From assembly GCA_019359215.1 (NCBI GenBank), contig JAHHHS010000001.1:124001-188000 (forward strand): a stretch of DNA of 64,000 nt. The letters run 5' to 3'. The notes beneath the pieces are model-generated. The model did not search any database. It saw nothing but the letters and a program-made list of their open reading frames with translations, and had not been told where the DNA came from. Source of the stretch: Nostoc indistinguendum CM1-VF10 (lineage in GTDB: Bacteria > Cyanobacteriota > Cyanobacteriia > Cyanobacteriales > Nostocaceae). The position numbers were made by a program, and so were the translations under genes. Below, one piece after another: positions 8,777 through 17,386 of the stretch (position 1 is its first letter; every line of letters starts with the position of its first letter).

Positions 8777-9751
8777 TCACAGTAAACGTTCTTCATAATA
8801 TGTAATTGCTTTGTTATAATCACCCAAAGCTTCACAAGCAACTCCTAAACTACCTAAAGACTGTTCCTCGCTGCGCTTGTCTTGGATTTCTCTAGCTAAG
8901 TGCAATCGATCTTCATAATACTTAATGGCTTTAGCATAATCACCTAAGGCATAGCAAGCATTCCCCAGGTTTTTTAGCACCTGAGAAGCACTGCGAACAT
9001 TTTTTAAAGAGTGTGCTAATACTACACACTGCTCATAATAGGCGATCGCTTTTGGGTAATTGTCCAAAGCATACCAAGCATTACCCAAATTCTTGAGTAC
9101 CTGTTCCTCGCCCCAGTTATCTTTGAGTTCCCGGACGATTTCTAGACTTTGCTGCTGATACTCAATTGCCTGCGTAAAGTTGCTCAAACCTTTATAAACC
9201 AATCCTAAATTATTCAGTGCCGCCACTTGACTCCGTTTGTCTTGCAGTTGCTGCGTTATTTTCAAACATTTTTCTAGAAATTCAATTGCCTTTTTATGAT
9301 CATTCAAGTGACGGTAGGCATTGCCTAGATGGGAAAGTGCTTGCATCTGCACTGCTAAATCTGAGGTATTGTTGAGCAAAGACAGACACTGTTGAGGGTA
9401 AGAGATAGTACCTTTGTAATCTCCAGCACTGTAAGTTACCAATCCTAAAAAAGAAAGTGCCTGTGCCTGTTTTTGCAAATCCCCAACTACCTGAAACATT
9501 CCCAAGGATTGTTGTAAAGATTTCAAGGCCGCTATTAATTCACCGCTTTGCTGCTGTTGAATTCCTTGCCGTAGTAATTTGGACGCTTCCAATAAATTAT
9601 TGTCACTTTCCTGTATAGGTAGTATTTCTGCGTGTGAACCAGAGTTGAACTCATGGGTAATCGTATTACGCTTCACTAGTTTTAAATATGTTATGGGTAA
9701 TTGCAAGGGAAGTGTGTTTTTCGATCTGTGATTCCATCCACTGTTAGACAT
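8777..9751 (-). CDS. TPR-repeat protein, C-terminus cut by an in-frame stop
   Basis: A 324-residue tetratricopeptide protein. From about residue 55 it carries consecutive 40-residue TPR units of the kinesin-light-chain/Rap type (ALGDYxKAIxYYEERLxLAR). The N-terminal ~50 residues are not repeat-like. A GGAAAGGG ribosome-binding site precedes the ATG. The stop TGA at 8777-8779 is followed in the same frame by 41 more codons that clearly continue the last repeat (RSEEQALASL, ALGDYAKAMQYQQ) to a TAA at 8651. The gene has thus lost most of one repeat by a nonsense mutation; the shortened protein may still fold. Confidence 0.8.
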   Translation of the reverse strand: MSNSGWNHRSKNTLPLQLPITYLKLVKRNTITHEFNSGSHAEILPIQESDNNLLEASKLLRQGIQQQQSGELIAALKSLQQSLGMFQVVGDLQKQAQALSFLGLVTYSAGDYKGTISYPQQCLSLLNNTSDLAVQMQALSHLGNAYRHLNDHKKAIEFLEKCLKITQQLQDKRSQVAALNNLGLVYKGLSNFTQAIEYQQQSLEIVRELKDNWGEEQVLKNLGNAWYALDNYPKAIAYYEQCVVLAHSLKNVRSASQVLKNLGNACYALGDYAKAIKYYEDRLHLAREIQDKRSEEQSLGSLGVACEALGDYNKAITYYEERLL

Positions 9752-10105
9752 CGACCCTTTCCTGTTAAGCCTGGTAGTAAATCTAGTGTTCCCAAAACCA
9801 GAATGTATCTTTCATCAGGCTGGTTTGGCAGGGGTTGGGAACGGGCATACACCATGTGACTCGTCGAACTTACTTTGAGATTTGGCTAACCAGTTATAAG
9901 ACATTTATGTATAAATAAATACATATTATTTTACATCATGGCTGCGTCGCTTATTAATAATTAATCCCCCCTTTTCTCCTGAAAATGCGGGGCTATGTCC
10001 CCTATTTCTGAGAGTACTTGGGAGGATATTCAAGAGATAAATGTCACTAATCTACTAGTATTATTTATTCAAGTTAAACGCACCTGCTCAAAGCTAGGTA
10101 TTGAT
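9752..10105. other. Intergenic region, no gene seen
   Basis: About 354 bp holding the promoter side of the TPR gene and the sequence past the cyanophycinase stop. It is AT-rich in the middle (ATTTATGTATAAATAAATAC). I see no RNA gene, repeat family or clear terminator. Confidence 0.5.
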
Positions 10106-10945
10106 TCAACCAACGGGTACAGAAACATTGGCCACAGAGCCATCATTTAGGATAGGCTGGCGGGTTTTCAAGTCAAATTTAAAGCCATGTGGCAAAATAT
10201 GAAGCTTTGCTCCACAAATCGCCAAAGGCTCATCCTTCAAAATTTCGCCCATATTGTTGTATGTAGCCTCTGATTCATCAACAATTGTAACCGCGCCTTC
10301 ACCAATTACTTCAATTTGGTTATCTGTGACTACCATAGCGGTATTCTCATCAATACCGAATCCCAAAACAGCAGGTTCTAGTATTAAAGCTGAAATTAAG
10401 CGTCCCAAACGTCCACGCTGAGAAAAGTGCTGGTCAATTACTACCCCTGGTAAAAAGCCTAGACCGGGGCCCATTTCGACAGTTTCAATCCGAGGGTTTG
10501 TCTGCGAATCACCTTCCACTATCATTTTATCTGGCATCACGGCAGCTCCGGCGCTTGTGCCTGCGATAACTATACCTTCAGAGAATCGTTGATGAATCGC
10601 CTTATCTATTTCGGTACCCTTGAGGATGCTGGTGATGCGAGCTTGGTCTCCCCCAGTAAAAAATACTCCAGTTGATTTGTTAATTGCTTCCAATGCTGTA
10701 GATGAAGATGCATCTTCGCGGGTTTCTGTATCAAGGATGCGAACATTCTCAGCTCCGAGCCGCTCAAAAACTCTAATATAATTTTCTCCCACTTCTCTTG
10801 GTAATTCTGTCGCCGCCGTCATAATTACAATGTACGCCTTCGTACCCCCAGCACGACGCACAAAGTCCCGCAGAATTAGGGAATCTCCTTCCTTGTCCTC
10901 AGCTCCCCCAATAATTACTAACTGCCGTTTGGTATTATTTTCCAC
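10106..10945 (-). CDS. cphB: Cyanophycinase
   Basis: A 279-residue member of peptidase family S51 that hydrolyses cyanophycin (multi-L-arginyl-poly-L-aspartate) to beta-aspartyl-arginine. Features seen: N-terminal QLVIIGGAEDKEGD, FFTGGDQARI, the nucleophile elbow GTSAGAAVM with the catalytic Ser, and DQHFSQRGRLGRLI, which is characteristic of cyanophycinases. Length is normal for cytosolic CphB. It lies about 0.9 kb from, and divergent to, a short cyanophycin synthetase-like gene, so both halves of a nitrogen-reserve cycle are side by side. The long spacer argues against a shared compact promoter. Confidence 0.93.
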   Translation of the reverse strand: MENNTKRQLVIIGGAEDKEGDSLILRDFVRRAGGTKAYIVIMTAATELPREVGENYIRVFERLGAENVRILDTETREDASSSTALEAINKSTGVFFTGGDQARITSILKGTEIDKAIHQRFSEGIVIAGTSAGAAVMPDKMIVEGDSQTNPRIETVEMGPGLGFLPGVVIDQHFSQRGRLGRLISALILEPAVLGFGIDENTAMVVTDNQIEVIGEGAVTIVDESEATYNNMGEILKDEPLAICGAKLHILPHGFKFDLKTRQPILNDGSVANVSVPVG

Positions 10946-11082
10946 GATGATGCTTCCTGATGTGGGTTAATAAACTTTACTAAATCATGACAATTCAAGT
11001 ATCAAATCATCCCTTTGGTAGATCACTTGATAGAACGTAGGGTTATAATTTGCATAGACGCATACTAGTACAGAAAAGCAAG

Positions 11083-11130
11083 CTACGCGTAGCATCTCGT
11101 AGAGAAGCGGCTTGCCGTTAGACGCCGCCA
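11083..11130. repeat. Dispersed Nostoc-type repeat (CTACGCGTAGC family)
   Basis: A short GC-rich stretch with the palindromic CTACGCGTAGC core and CTCGTAGAGAAG. Related wording occurs near 18095 and 20160-20250. It is non-coding. The rest of 10946-11341 shows no gene, apart from the palindrome at 11218-11242. Confidence 0.55.
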
Positions 11131-11217
11131 TGAAACGAAGAGATTTTCCCAGAAAATTACAAAAAAATAACTATCCTCAAAATTATTTTTTTGAATTAAT
11201 AAAATCCACATATCAAC

Positions 11218-11242
11218 TGCCTCTAGATATTTTCTAGAGGCA
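11218..11242. terminator. Perfect 10-bp hairpin
   Basis: TGCCTCTAGA and TCTAGAGGCA flank a 5-nt loop. It sits downstream of the small minus-strand gene at 11342-11572 and may end it. No strong T-run follows on either strand, so its role is uncertain. Confidence 0.4.
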
Positions 11243-11341
11243 TTGTTAACATATTATTAATTGCCGATTAAAAGTTTATCGCGCAATTTAATAATTGGTA
11301 TTAACTCTACCTAGGTGCAATTAGATATCTGGTGCTAAGTC

Positions 11342-11572
11342 CTAATGAATGCGACTTCTGTAAAGCAAGTTAGTTAAGAAAAAACGTGCTTGTTCTAGTG
11401 GGAGATGCCTAGGTTTGCCTTGGTAGACAATTTGATACTCTTTTATGTCCGGGCCATCACCATGCCCAGAGATCAGCTTTTGGTGAAAAGCTTCCTCAGC
11501 AAGTTCTCGAATTTCATCTCTTAGAGTAGCTTCTGTGCTATTCATAACTTTGCTGTCTTTTAAATACCGCAT
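11342..11572 (-). CDS. Small conserved hypothetical protein
   Basis: Encodes up to 76 residues. An internal ATG at 11545 (MNSTEATLRDEIREL) is an alternative start, and neither start has a clear ribosome-binding site. The protein is hydrophilic and helical, with IKEYQIVYQGKPRHLPLEQA in the middle and a basic end (LLYRSRIH). There is no signal peptide. Composition and codon use look coding, and it stands alone between the divergent cyanophycin genes. I do not recognise a function and cannot tie it to cyanophycin except by position. Confidence 0.55.
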   Translation of the reverse strand: MRYLKDSKVMNSTEATLRDEIRELAEEAFHQKLISGHGDGPDIKEYQIVYQGKPRHLPLEQARFFLTNLLYRSRIH

Positions 11573-11861
11573 ATTTATTTATACCAATTCTTATATGAGT
11601 GTTGTACCTTTCAAAGGTTATAACTTTGGCTATTCATGAGGATGAAGTGACTGTACTTTTCGTTTGCTGAGGTAGGGGAATTTAATTATGCCTTGAGATA
11701 GTTGAAAATGCTTATTAATGGGGTTAATGTAAGTTCTGATTAGATCAATGGCTTTGCCATCACTCTCAAAAATTAATCTGAATCAATCTACAATCAATAA
11801 GTCTGAGTAACCATAACTCAGCAGCGAAATTCCAGGGTGTTTAGCCAAAGGTTTGTAATCA

Positions 11862-13799
11862 ATGGTTCTACAAAAAAGCAGTGATTTAGTCCGCATTAAT
11901 GCTAGAAGAACGGATGTATTCGATATTTTCAACTTCAAGCATTATATTGGGCCCAACCCCTATTTAGATATAGGGGCACTAGTATTTGACTTTGCTCTAG
12001 TTGACTCTAGAGAACCTTTGCCCATTGAAGATTATGTTGCAAGGATTGGTACAGACGCGGAGCGGCTTGTCGAGAGGCATCGCTATCGAAATCTGAGCGA
12101 CCAAAGTTACGAATCTTATGCTCATCTCTTTGCCCAAGTTGTGTCCGAAGTTGGAAAGCTGGACATGGATTTGCACCTTAACCATTGGAGTGTTAAGCCA
12201 TATCCAGATTTCGTGCGAATTAGCGTCCAATCATTACATGAACGCACAACTAGAGAGGTAGTTTATTTTGTTTGGGATTGGTTTGAAGCTATTACCCAAG
12301 ACGAAGATTTTCCCTTTGATGAACACTTGGTGAAGCTGCAAAATAAATTTCGCGCATCTGTCTATGGTGGGCCTACAGTTTACGCCCTATTGCGAACAGC
12401 CTATGAAAAAGGTATTCCTACCTTTTATTTGTGGGAAGAAGGATTAATGCAATATGGCTTAGGAAAAAAACACGTCCGGGGGATAGCAACAACATTTAAC
12501 TGTGATAGCCATCTAGATTCGGAGTTCACCACCCGTAAAGATGATTGTAAGGCATTTTTAAAAAGTTTGGGTTTTCCAGTCCCTGAAGGCGATATCGTCT
12601 TCTCTGAAAAGGAAGCCTTGGCAGCAGCAAGACAAATTGGCTACCCAGTGGCAGTTAAGCCAGTGGTAGGCCACAAAGGAATTGGCGTTACGGCTGACGT
12701 GCAGGACTCAAAAGAACTGGTAGCTGCTTATAATAGGGCAGTGGCAGCGATTCCCGAAGATCAGTTAACTAGGATAATTGTTGAGAAAAGTATTTCTGGA
12801 TCAGATTTTCGCTTGTTGTGTGTCAATGGCAGATTTGTCGCTGCTACAGAACGCCGTCCAGCATCGGTTGTTGGTGATGGGTATTTAACGCTTGCAGAAT
12901 TAATCCGCCTAGAGAACCGCAAACCTGCACGTTTAGATACACCTACCTCGCCGATGAGTAAAATTCAAATAGATGAAGCGATGGAACTCTATCTAGAGGA
13001 ACAGCGCTTATCATTGGATAGCGTTATTGACAAGGGACGGACTGTTTACCTTCGTAAAGTTGCCAATCTCTCTGCTGGTGGTATGAGCATCGATGCAACG
13101 CAAACGGTTCATGATGACAATATTATCTTGGCGCAAGATATTGCTCAACACTTCCAGTTGACTTGCCTTGGTATTGATGTCATGACCAAAAGTCTCTCAG
13201 AATCTTGGAAGTCGAGTAACTTTGCCATTTTGGAAATCAACGCTGCACCAGGCGTCTTAATGCATCTTAAACCTTCTGAAGGTCAAAGTGTTGATGTGCC
13301 TTCTCATATTTTAGAAACCTTTTTTGAGTCGGGTACAGACGCTAGGATACCAATTATTACCTTTAATAAAATCTCAGTTGAAGAATTGCAAGAAACCATT
13401 GACCATATTCTTTTGCAACATCCCAACTGGATAATAGGCGCTGTTTGTCGTGATGCAGTGTTTGTAAATCGGTCTAAAAAAGTATTAAGTAAAGATTACA
13501 ATAGCAACGTCCAAACTTTGCTACGTCATCCCAAACTTGATTTATTGATTGCCGAGTATACGGGAGACATCCTAGATGAAGAGGGTATGTTTTACCGGAG
13601 TAGTAATATGGTAGTTTTGGATAATCCTAGCGAAATTGAGATGATGCTAGTGCGGGATGTCTTCGATGGTTCTACTGTGGTGATTAGAAAAGGCAACGAC
13701 ATTTCTATCCGTCGCAGAGGGTTGATTGAAGATTACACTCTATCTGAAAATGAACCATTTACACGGGTTTATTTGAAAGAAACCGGAACCATATTGTGA
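11862..13799 (+). CDS. cphA2: CphA2-type cyanophycin synthetase
   Basis: A 645-residue relative of cyanophycin synthetase, much shorter than CphA1 (about 870-900). It has an N-terminal cyanophycin-synthetase domain (roughly 1-200), an ATP-grasp domain (roughly 210-490) with PVAVKPVVGHKGIGV and EINAAPGVLMHLKPSEG, and a reduced C-terminal domain. I see no Mur-ligase P-loop (GxxGKT) in the C-terminal part. That layout matches CphA2, which polymerises beta-aspartyl-arginine dipeptides rather than free Asp and Arg. The partner cyanophycinase lies divergently upstream. ATG 11862 gives MVLQKSSDLVRI. A good terminator follows. Regulation is not visible; no NtcA site was found by eye. Confidence 0.85.
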   Translation: MVLQKSSDLVRINARRTDVFDIFNFKHYIGPNPYLDIGALVFDFALVDSREPLPIEDYVARIGTDAERLVERHRYRNLSDQSYESYAHLFAQVVSEVGKLDMDLHLNHWSVKPYPDFVRISVQSLHERTTREVVYFVWDWFEAITQDEDFPFDEHLVKLQNKFRASVYGGPTVYALLRTAYEKGIPTFYLWEEGLMQYGLGKKHVRGIATTFNCDSHLDSEFTTRKDDCKAFLKSLGFPVPEGDIVFSEKEALAAARQIGYPVAVKPVVGHKGIGVTADVQDSKELVAAYNRAVAAIPEDQLTRIIVEKSISGSDFRLLCVNGRFVAATERRPASVVGDGYLTLAELIRLENRKPARLDTPTSPMSKIQIDEAMELYLEEQRLSLDSVIDKGRTVYLRKVANLSAGGMSIDATQTVHDDNIILAQDIAQHFQLTCLGIDVMTKSLSESWKSSNFAILEINAAPGVLMHLKPSEGQSVDVPSHILETFFESGTDARIPIITFNKISVEELQETIDHILLQHPNWIIGAVCRDAVFVNRSKKVLSKDYNSNVQTLLRHPKLDLLIAEYTGDILDEEGMFYRSSNMVVLDNPSEIEMMLVRDVFDGSTVVIRKGNDISIRRRGLIEDYTLSENEPFTRVYLKETGTIL

Positions 13800-13851
13800 G
13801 CTAGGTAAATAAGCGCTCAAATCAATTTTTCCTGAATCCAACTAAAAAGTT

Positions 13852-13888
13852 AGAACCCCGATTTTGTAAAAGTTGTCGGGGTTCTTTG
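13852..13888 (+). terminator. Rho-independent terminator after cphA2
   Basis: AGAACCCCGA (13852-13861) pairs perfectly with TCGGGGTTCT (13876-13885) around a 14-nt loop and runs into TTT. It lies 52 bp past the synthetase stop codon. Confidence 0.75.
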
Positions 13889-13929
13889 GGATAATTGAAA
13901 ATTGCCATTTATCTGCATTGATTAATTTT

Positions 13930-15546
13930 TTAGAAATTTAAAATATCTAATGATTCTTCTATTTGTAAATCTAATATAATTTCTCGTGTATCTTTGAGTG
14001 CTTCTAGCTTACCTTCTTTACGATATATGTCTGCCGCTTTTTGAAAATCTTCAATTGCTCCCTGTTTATCGGCTATTTCTAAACGGATATTGCCACGATT
14101 ATAATAAGCATCGGCATAATTTGAATTAATCTGTATTGCTTGAGTATAATCTTCAATTGCTCCTTCAAAATCTCCTAAGTCAGAACGAGCATTACCACGA
14201 TTATAATAAGCATCGGCATAATTTGAATTAATCTGTATTGCTTGAGTATAATCTTCAATTGCTCCTTCAAAATCTCCTAAGTCAGAACGAGCATTACCAC
14301 GCTTTTTATAAGCTATGGCATCTTTAGGATTAATCTTAATTGCTTGAGGAAATCCCGGTTGAGAGTTTAATAAATAACGAGCAATCCCACGATTTTTATA
14401 AGTATCAGCATAATGGGGGTTAATTTTAATAGCCTGGGTATAATCTTCAATTGCTCCTTGATTATCTCCTACATGATAACGTGCTTCAGCCCGGTTTTTA
14501 TAAGCTACGGCAAGATTAGGATTAATTCTGATAGCCTCGCTATAATCATTAATTGCTTCTTCTAATCTTCCCAGTTGAGACAGAGCTAAACCTCGTTTAT
14601 TGTAAGATTTAGCATCATGAAGATTCATCTGGATTGCCTGAGAATAATCTGCGATCGCAGCTTCATAATCGCCTACTTGATAGTAAGCTAAACCTCGTTT
14701 ATAATATAAATCAATATCGCTAGATTTGACTTGTAAGGCTTGATTATAGTTAGCGATCGCATTTGTATATTCTCCTTTTTCAAAACATTCATCGCCCAAT
14801 TTTACATATAGTATATTTAAATCTTCATCACTATATTCAGGTTCAAAAGAGGGTTTAAACACCTGATTAATAGTTGGCTTAGATAGAATTTCTTGTTTCG
14901 GGAAATATTTGTGAATTGATGATTGTTGCCTAGAATTATTTATAGAAGATTGTAACTGTTCTAGATAACACCATAAACCACCACCATACAGTAATTGTTC
15001 TATGCCAAATGAAATTTTCCCAGTCTTCAACTTAATCATCCGGGTTGGGAGAAAGCCAGCCAAAAAAAGGTGATACTCAGATTGTGCTTCACTTACATCT
15101 TCTTGAATCAAAATACAAACTACAACTGCATTTTTTTCAACTTCTTCAGAACTGATTGACCATCTAACTCTATCAATCCGACCATGACGAGATTTAACCT
15201 CGATACCAATAGATGGGTCAGAAGTCAAGGTAAAATCTATATTGCCATCGCCGCCGAATCGCTTTTCATAATCAACTTCGGTAATAAAATCAGCTAAACG
15301 TTCTTTGACAACTTCCTCGCCCAACTTCCCTTTGAGATAGCTAATAAAAACGTCACGGACTGGTAAAACACGTTTATATTTCTCAGCCATCAGCCAGCAA
15401 AATTCCCGTAGTGCCCTTAACCTTTCTCCAGAGATTATAGTTAATTCACTATATTGACCTTCTGTTTCACAATGAAGCAGACAACCAGATGCTAACCTTT
15501 TAATAAAATCAGATTGTAGCGATCGCAGTAGTGTAATCCAGTCCAT
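13930..15546 (-). CDS. PD-(D/E)XK nuclease-like domain fused to TPR array
   Basis: A 538-residue fusion. Residues ~1-210 resemble a restriction-endonuclease-like fold: KLGEEVVKERL helix, then GDGNIDFTL with an Asp, then GIEVKSRHGR giving the E-x-K part of a PD-(D/E)XK site. Residues ~245-515 are tetratricopeptide units of the AIEDYTQAIxINPxxAxAYxNRG type. One unit (RYLLNSQPGFPQAIKINP) is about four residues short. Two adjacent units are encoded by an exact 102-bp tandem duplication. A nuclease-like head with a TPR tail suggests a protein-guided DNA function, perhaps defence, but nothing proves this. Decayed transposase genes lie just upstream. Confidence 0.75.
   Translation of the reverse strand: MDWITLLRSLQSDFIKRLASGCLLHCETEGQYSELTIISGERLRALREFCWLMAEKYKRVLPVRDVFISYLKGKLGEEVVKERLADFITEVDYEKRFGGDGNIDFTLTSDPSIGIEVKSRHGRIDRVRWSISSEEVEKNAVVVCILIQEDVSEAQSEYHLFLAGFLPTRMIKLKTGKISFGIEQLLYGGGLWCYLEQLQSSINNSRQQSSIHKYFPKQEILSKPTINQVFKPSFEPEYSDEDLNILYVKLGDECFEKGEYTNAIANYNQALQVKSSDIDLYYKRGLAYYQVGDYEAAIADYSQAIQMNLHDAKSYNKRGLALSQLGRLEEAINDYSEAIRINPNLAVAYKNRAEARYHVGDNQGAIEDYTQAIKINPHYADTYKNRGIARYLLNSQPGFPQAIKINPKDAIAYKKRGNARSDLGDFEGAIEDYTQAIQINSNYADAYYNRGNARSDLGDFEGAIEDYTQAIQINSNYADAYYNRGNIRLEIADKQGAIEDFQKAADIYRKEGKLEALKDTREIILDLQIEESLDILNF
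14093..14296 (-). repeat. Exact tandem duplication of 102 bp within the TPR gene
   Basis: The 102 bases at 14093-14194 recur without change at 14195-14296. Each copy equals 34 codons, one TPR unit, so the frame is kept. The lack of divergence shows a recent expansion or ongoing copy-number change. Confidence 0.9.
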
Positions 15547-15589
15547 TTATATTTCTGCGAATCTTTTGATGAGATTATTCTATTAAAAT

Positions 15590-15869
15590 ATCCATTCGGC
15601 GTAAAGCTTTCAATATAACTTTGGACTTCCAGATGAAGCAATACCGACTTCTCTTCGCCATTACGTCGGCAGACTTGAACGAGTTTATCAACGAAGCTTT
15701 GCCCTAATTCTGCATCTCGAACGGCTTGCTGTAACTCTTGGTCTAGAAAAGTATAGCCTTGCTTCCAGTCTATTCCTTGGACAGCGACGGGGAAGAAAAA
15801 TTCAATGTATTCCTGAAAGTAGATTTCTCTGACTTATTTCCAAGGACTGTCATATTCGTCATTGGAAAT
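15590..15869 (-). pseudogene. Decayed Rpn-family nuclease/transposase N-terminus
   Basis: The minus-strand frame reads NDEYDSPWK, then a TAA at 15834-15836, then EIYFQEYIEFFFPVA, IDWKQGYTFLDQELQQAVRD and FVDKLVQVCRRNGEE to HLEVQS. This is the N-terminus of the cyanobacterial Rpn/DUF4351-type nuclease-transposase family. The start codon is lost (ATT), there is an in-frame stop, and the similarity fades after about 95 codons, before the nuclease-TPR gene. Confidence 0.75.
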
Positions 15870-16016
15870 TGAGGTGATTTATATCAGTTTTGGAGGTGCG
15901 CCCATGCCTTATTATGCCAGACCAGAATAGAAAAAGATTTGTGCTGCTGGCTAAAACTTTTGCGACATAATCTGGGTTACATCTTTTGATTTGGACAAAC
16001 TTTAGCTAAGAAGGGT

Positions 16017-16422
16017 TTAGAATTTTTTAAACTCCGAAAATCTCTGTAGTAGTTCACTTTCCTTCATTATTGCCTCACGAATGCGCTCTATCATGTAGCA
16101 AGCAGTATTTTTATTAAACCCCAATCTCTTTGGCAAGCTGACGCACACTGACACCTCCCGGTGAATTCAGGACAAGGTGAATCGCTACAAACCATTTTTG
16201 TAATTCTACATGAGTCTTGTGAAAAAGTGTACCGGCTGTAACACTGTATGATGTAAAGCATTCGTTACAGTGATATCTACGCTCATTTTTGTATGCAGTA
16301 GCGTTGGTTGATTCACAATATGGGCATTTTGGCTTTCCACCCCAGCGAATTTGCTCAAGTAGGGCAAGGCATTCTTCGTGATTTGGTGACATGGTTATTC
16401 TCAGAACTCTGAGAATAACCAT
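16017..16422 (-). pseudogene. IS1595-family transposase remnant
   Basis: An intact zinc-ribbon start (CPYCESTNATAY, RYHCNECFTSYS) and the TAGTLFHKTHVELQKWF segment identify an IS1595/ISXO2-type transposase. The likely start is MSPNHEE at 16392. The frame stops at 16114 because of one extra T; in the next frame it continues NKNTACYMIERIREA to a TAA at 16017. The DDE catalytic region is missing altogether (family members are about 300 residues), so the element is dead. Confidence 0.85.
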
Positions 16423-16426
16423 GTCA
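16387..16426. repeat. Perfect palindrome, 19-bp arms, over the transposase start
   Basis: TGACATGGTTATTCTCAGA is followed by AC and then its exact reverse complement, 40 bp in all. The MSPNHEE start codon lies in one arm. It could be an IS end, a fold-back duplication or a regulatory hairpin. Confidence 0.85.
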
Positions 16427-16531
16427 AAAATTACTCTTTAATTTTCTAGCAATATGTATCAATCGTTAAGAAAACACCAAGGTAATCTTGCGATCGCATA
16501 AATATATACTTTGAATCTACAGTATTTTTAG

Positions 16532-17317
16532 TTACCTTAAACCCTTCTCCTGCAACAATGCATCCACCCAACCTCTATCCCGTTCTAACAACCGTGATAC
16601 TGGCTTTTGATTGTAATCTATTACCAAATCATAACTTGCACGGTCATAAATCCCAGTTAATAAACTCTGCAAATCCACTAATGGTTCACTATCACCAGTT
16701 CGCAAAGGCAAGGCAAATGAGGGAATTACATCTGGCAAGTTAAAGGCATATAAATCAGATTGCGGACGATGTTCTGCCCGACTAACCAAAATCCGATAAT
16801 CATTTTGCGTACCATCCCCAAAAACTAACATTGGTTCCCCAGCACGCAATAAATCAATTTCTATCAAATGTGTTGAACTTCCTAACACTCGTTGTCGCTT
16901 AGTTTCGTATGCGTTGCGTCCTTCCCCTTTACGTTTATTTTTAGGTGATAAAATTTCAATTACTGTTACTACTTCTTTTGTTCCTACCTTTCGCACCTCT
17001 AAATATCTCTCCTTCACTATCTCAGGCATAGGAACTGTCACCATTTTAGGTTGAACGGCAGGTGCAGCTACAACTATATTCGGTAGTTCACGATTTGTTG
17101 TTGTCTGTGAATTTTGTACGATTACATCAGGAATACCAATCAAAACTTTATCATCGCCAGTAGTTTGATAAATTCGTTCTTCAATGGCGACAAAATATTT
17201 CGGACGTAATTGAGGTGAGAGGTAATCTGCGATCGCTATTATTAGTCTCCCATGTACTCCTGGCCATAATTCAGGATCTTCTAAATACGGGTTCATTCCT
17301 GGAAATGGATAAGTCAT
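16532..17317 (-). CDS. DUF4058 family protein
   Basis: A 261-residue protein starting MTYPFPGMNPYLEDPELWPG, the hallmark of DUF4058, followed by VHGRLIIAIADYLSPQLRPKY and the conserved VTVIEILSPKNKRKGEGR and YETKRQRVL segments. The family is common in cyanobacteria and planctomycetes, often in many copies near Uma2-like genes. The IEILSPxNK segment recalls a nuclease-fold core, but activity is unproven. The full length is present. It lies 69 bp downstream of the SH3 gene in the same direction, with a GC hairpin between them. Confidence 0.88.
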   Translation of the reverse strand: MTYPFPGMNPYLEDPELWPGVHGRLIIAIADYLSPQLRPKYFVAIEERIYQTTGDDKVLIGIPDVIVQNSQTTTNRELPNIVVAAPAVQPKMVTVPMPEIVKERYLEVRKVGTKEVVTVIEILSPKNKRKGEGRNAYETKRQRVLGSSTHLIEIDLLRAGEPMLVFGDGTQNDYRILVSRAEHRPQSDLYAFNLPDVIPSFALPLRTGDSEPLVDLQSLLTGIYDRASYDLVIDYNQKPVSRLLERDRGWVDALLQEKGLR

Positions 17318-17356
17318 AACAAATATCTCAAAACCAAATTTTAAACCTAATTTTCA

Positions 17357-17380
17357 TAGCCCCCTCTCTTCGAAGGGGGA
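17357..17380. terminator. CCCCCTC/GAAGGGGG hairpin
   Basis: An inverted CCCCCTC...GAAGGGGGAGGGG stretch directly after the SH3-protein stop codon in the minus direction. It is probably a terminator or a dispersed palindrome separating that gene from DUF4058. Confidence 0.4.
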
Positions 17381-17386
17381 GGGGTT

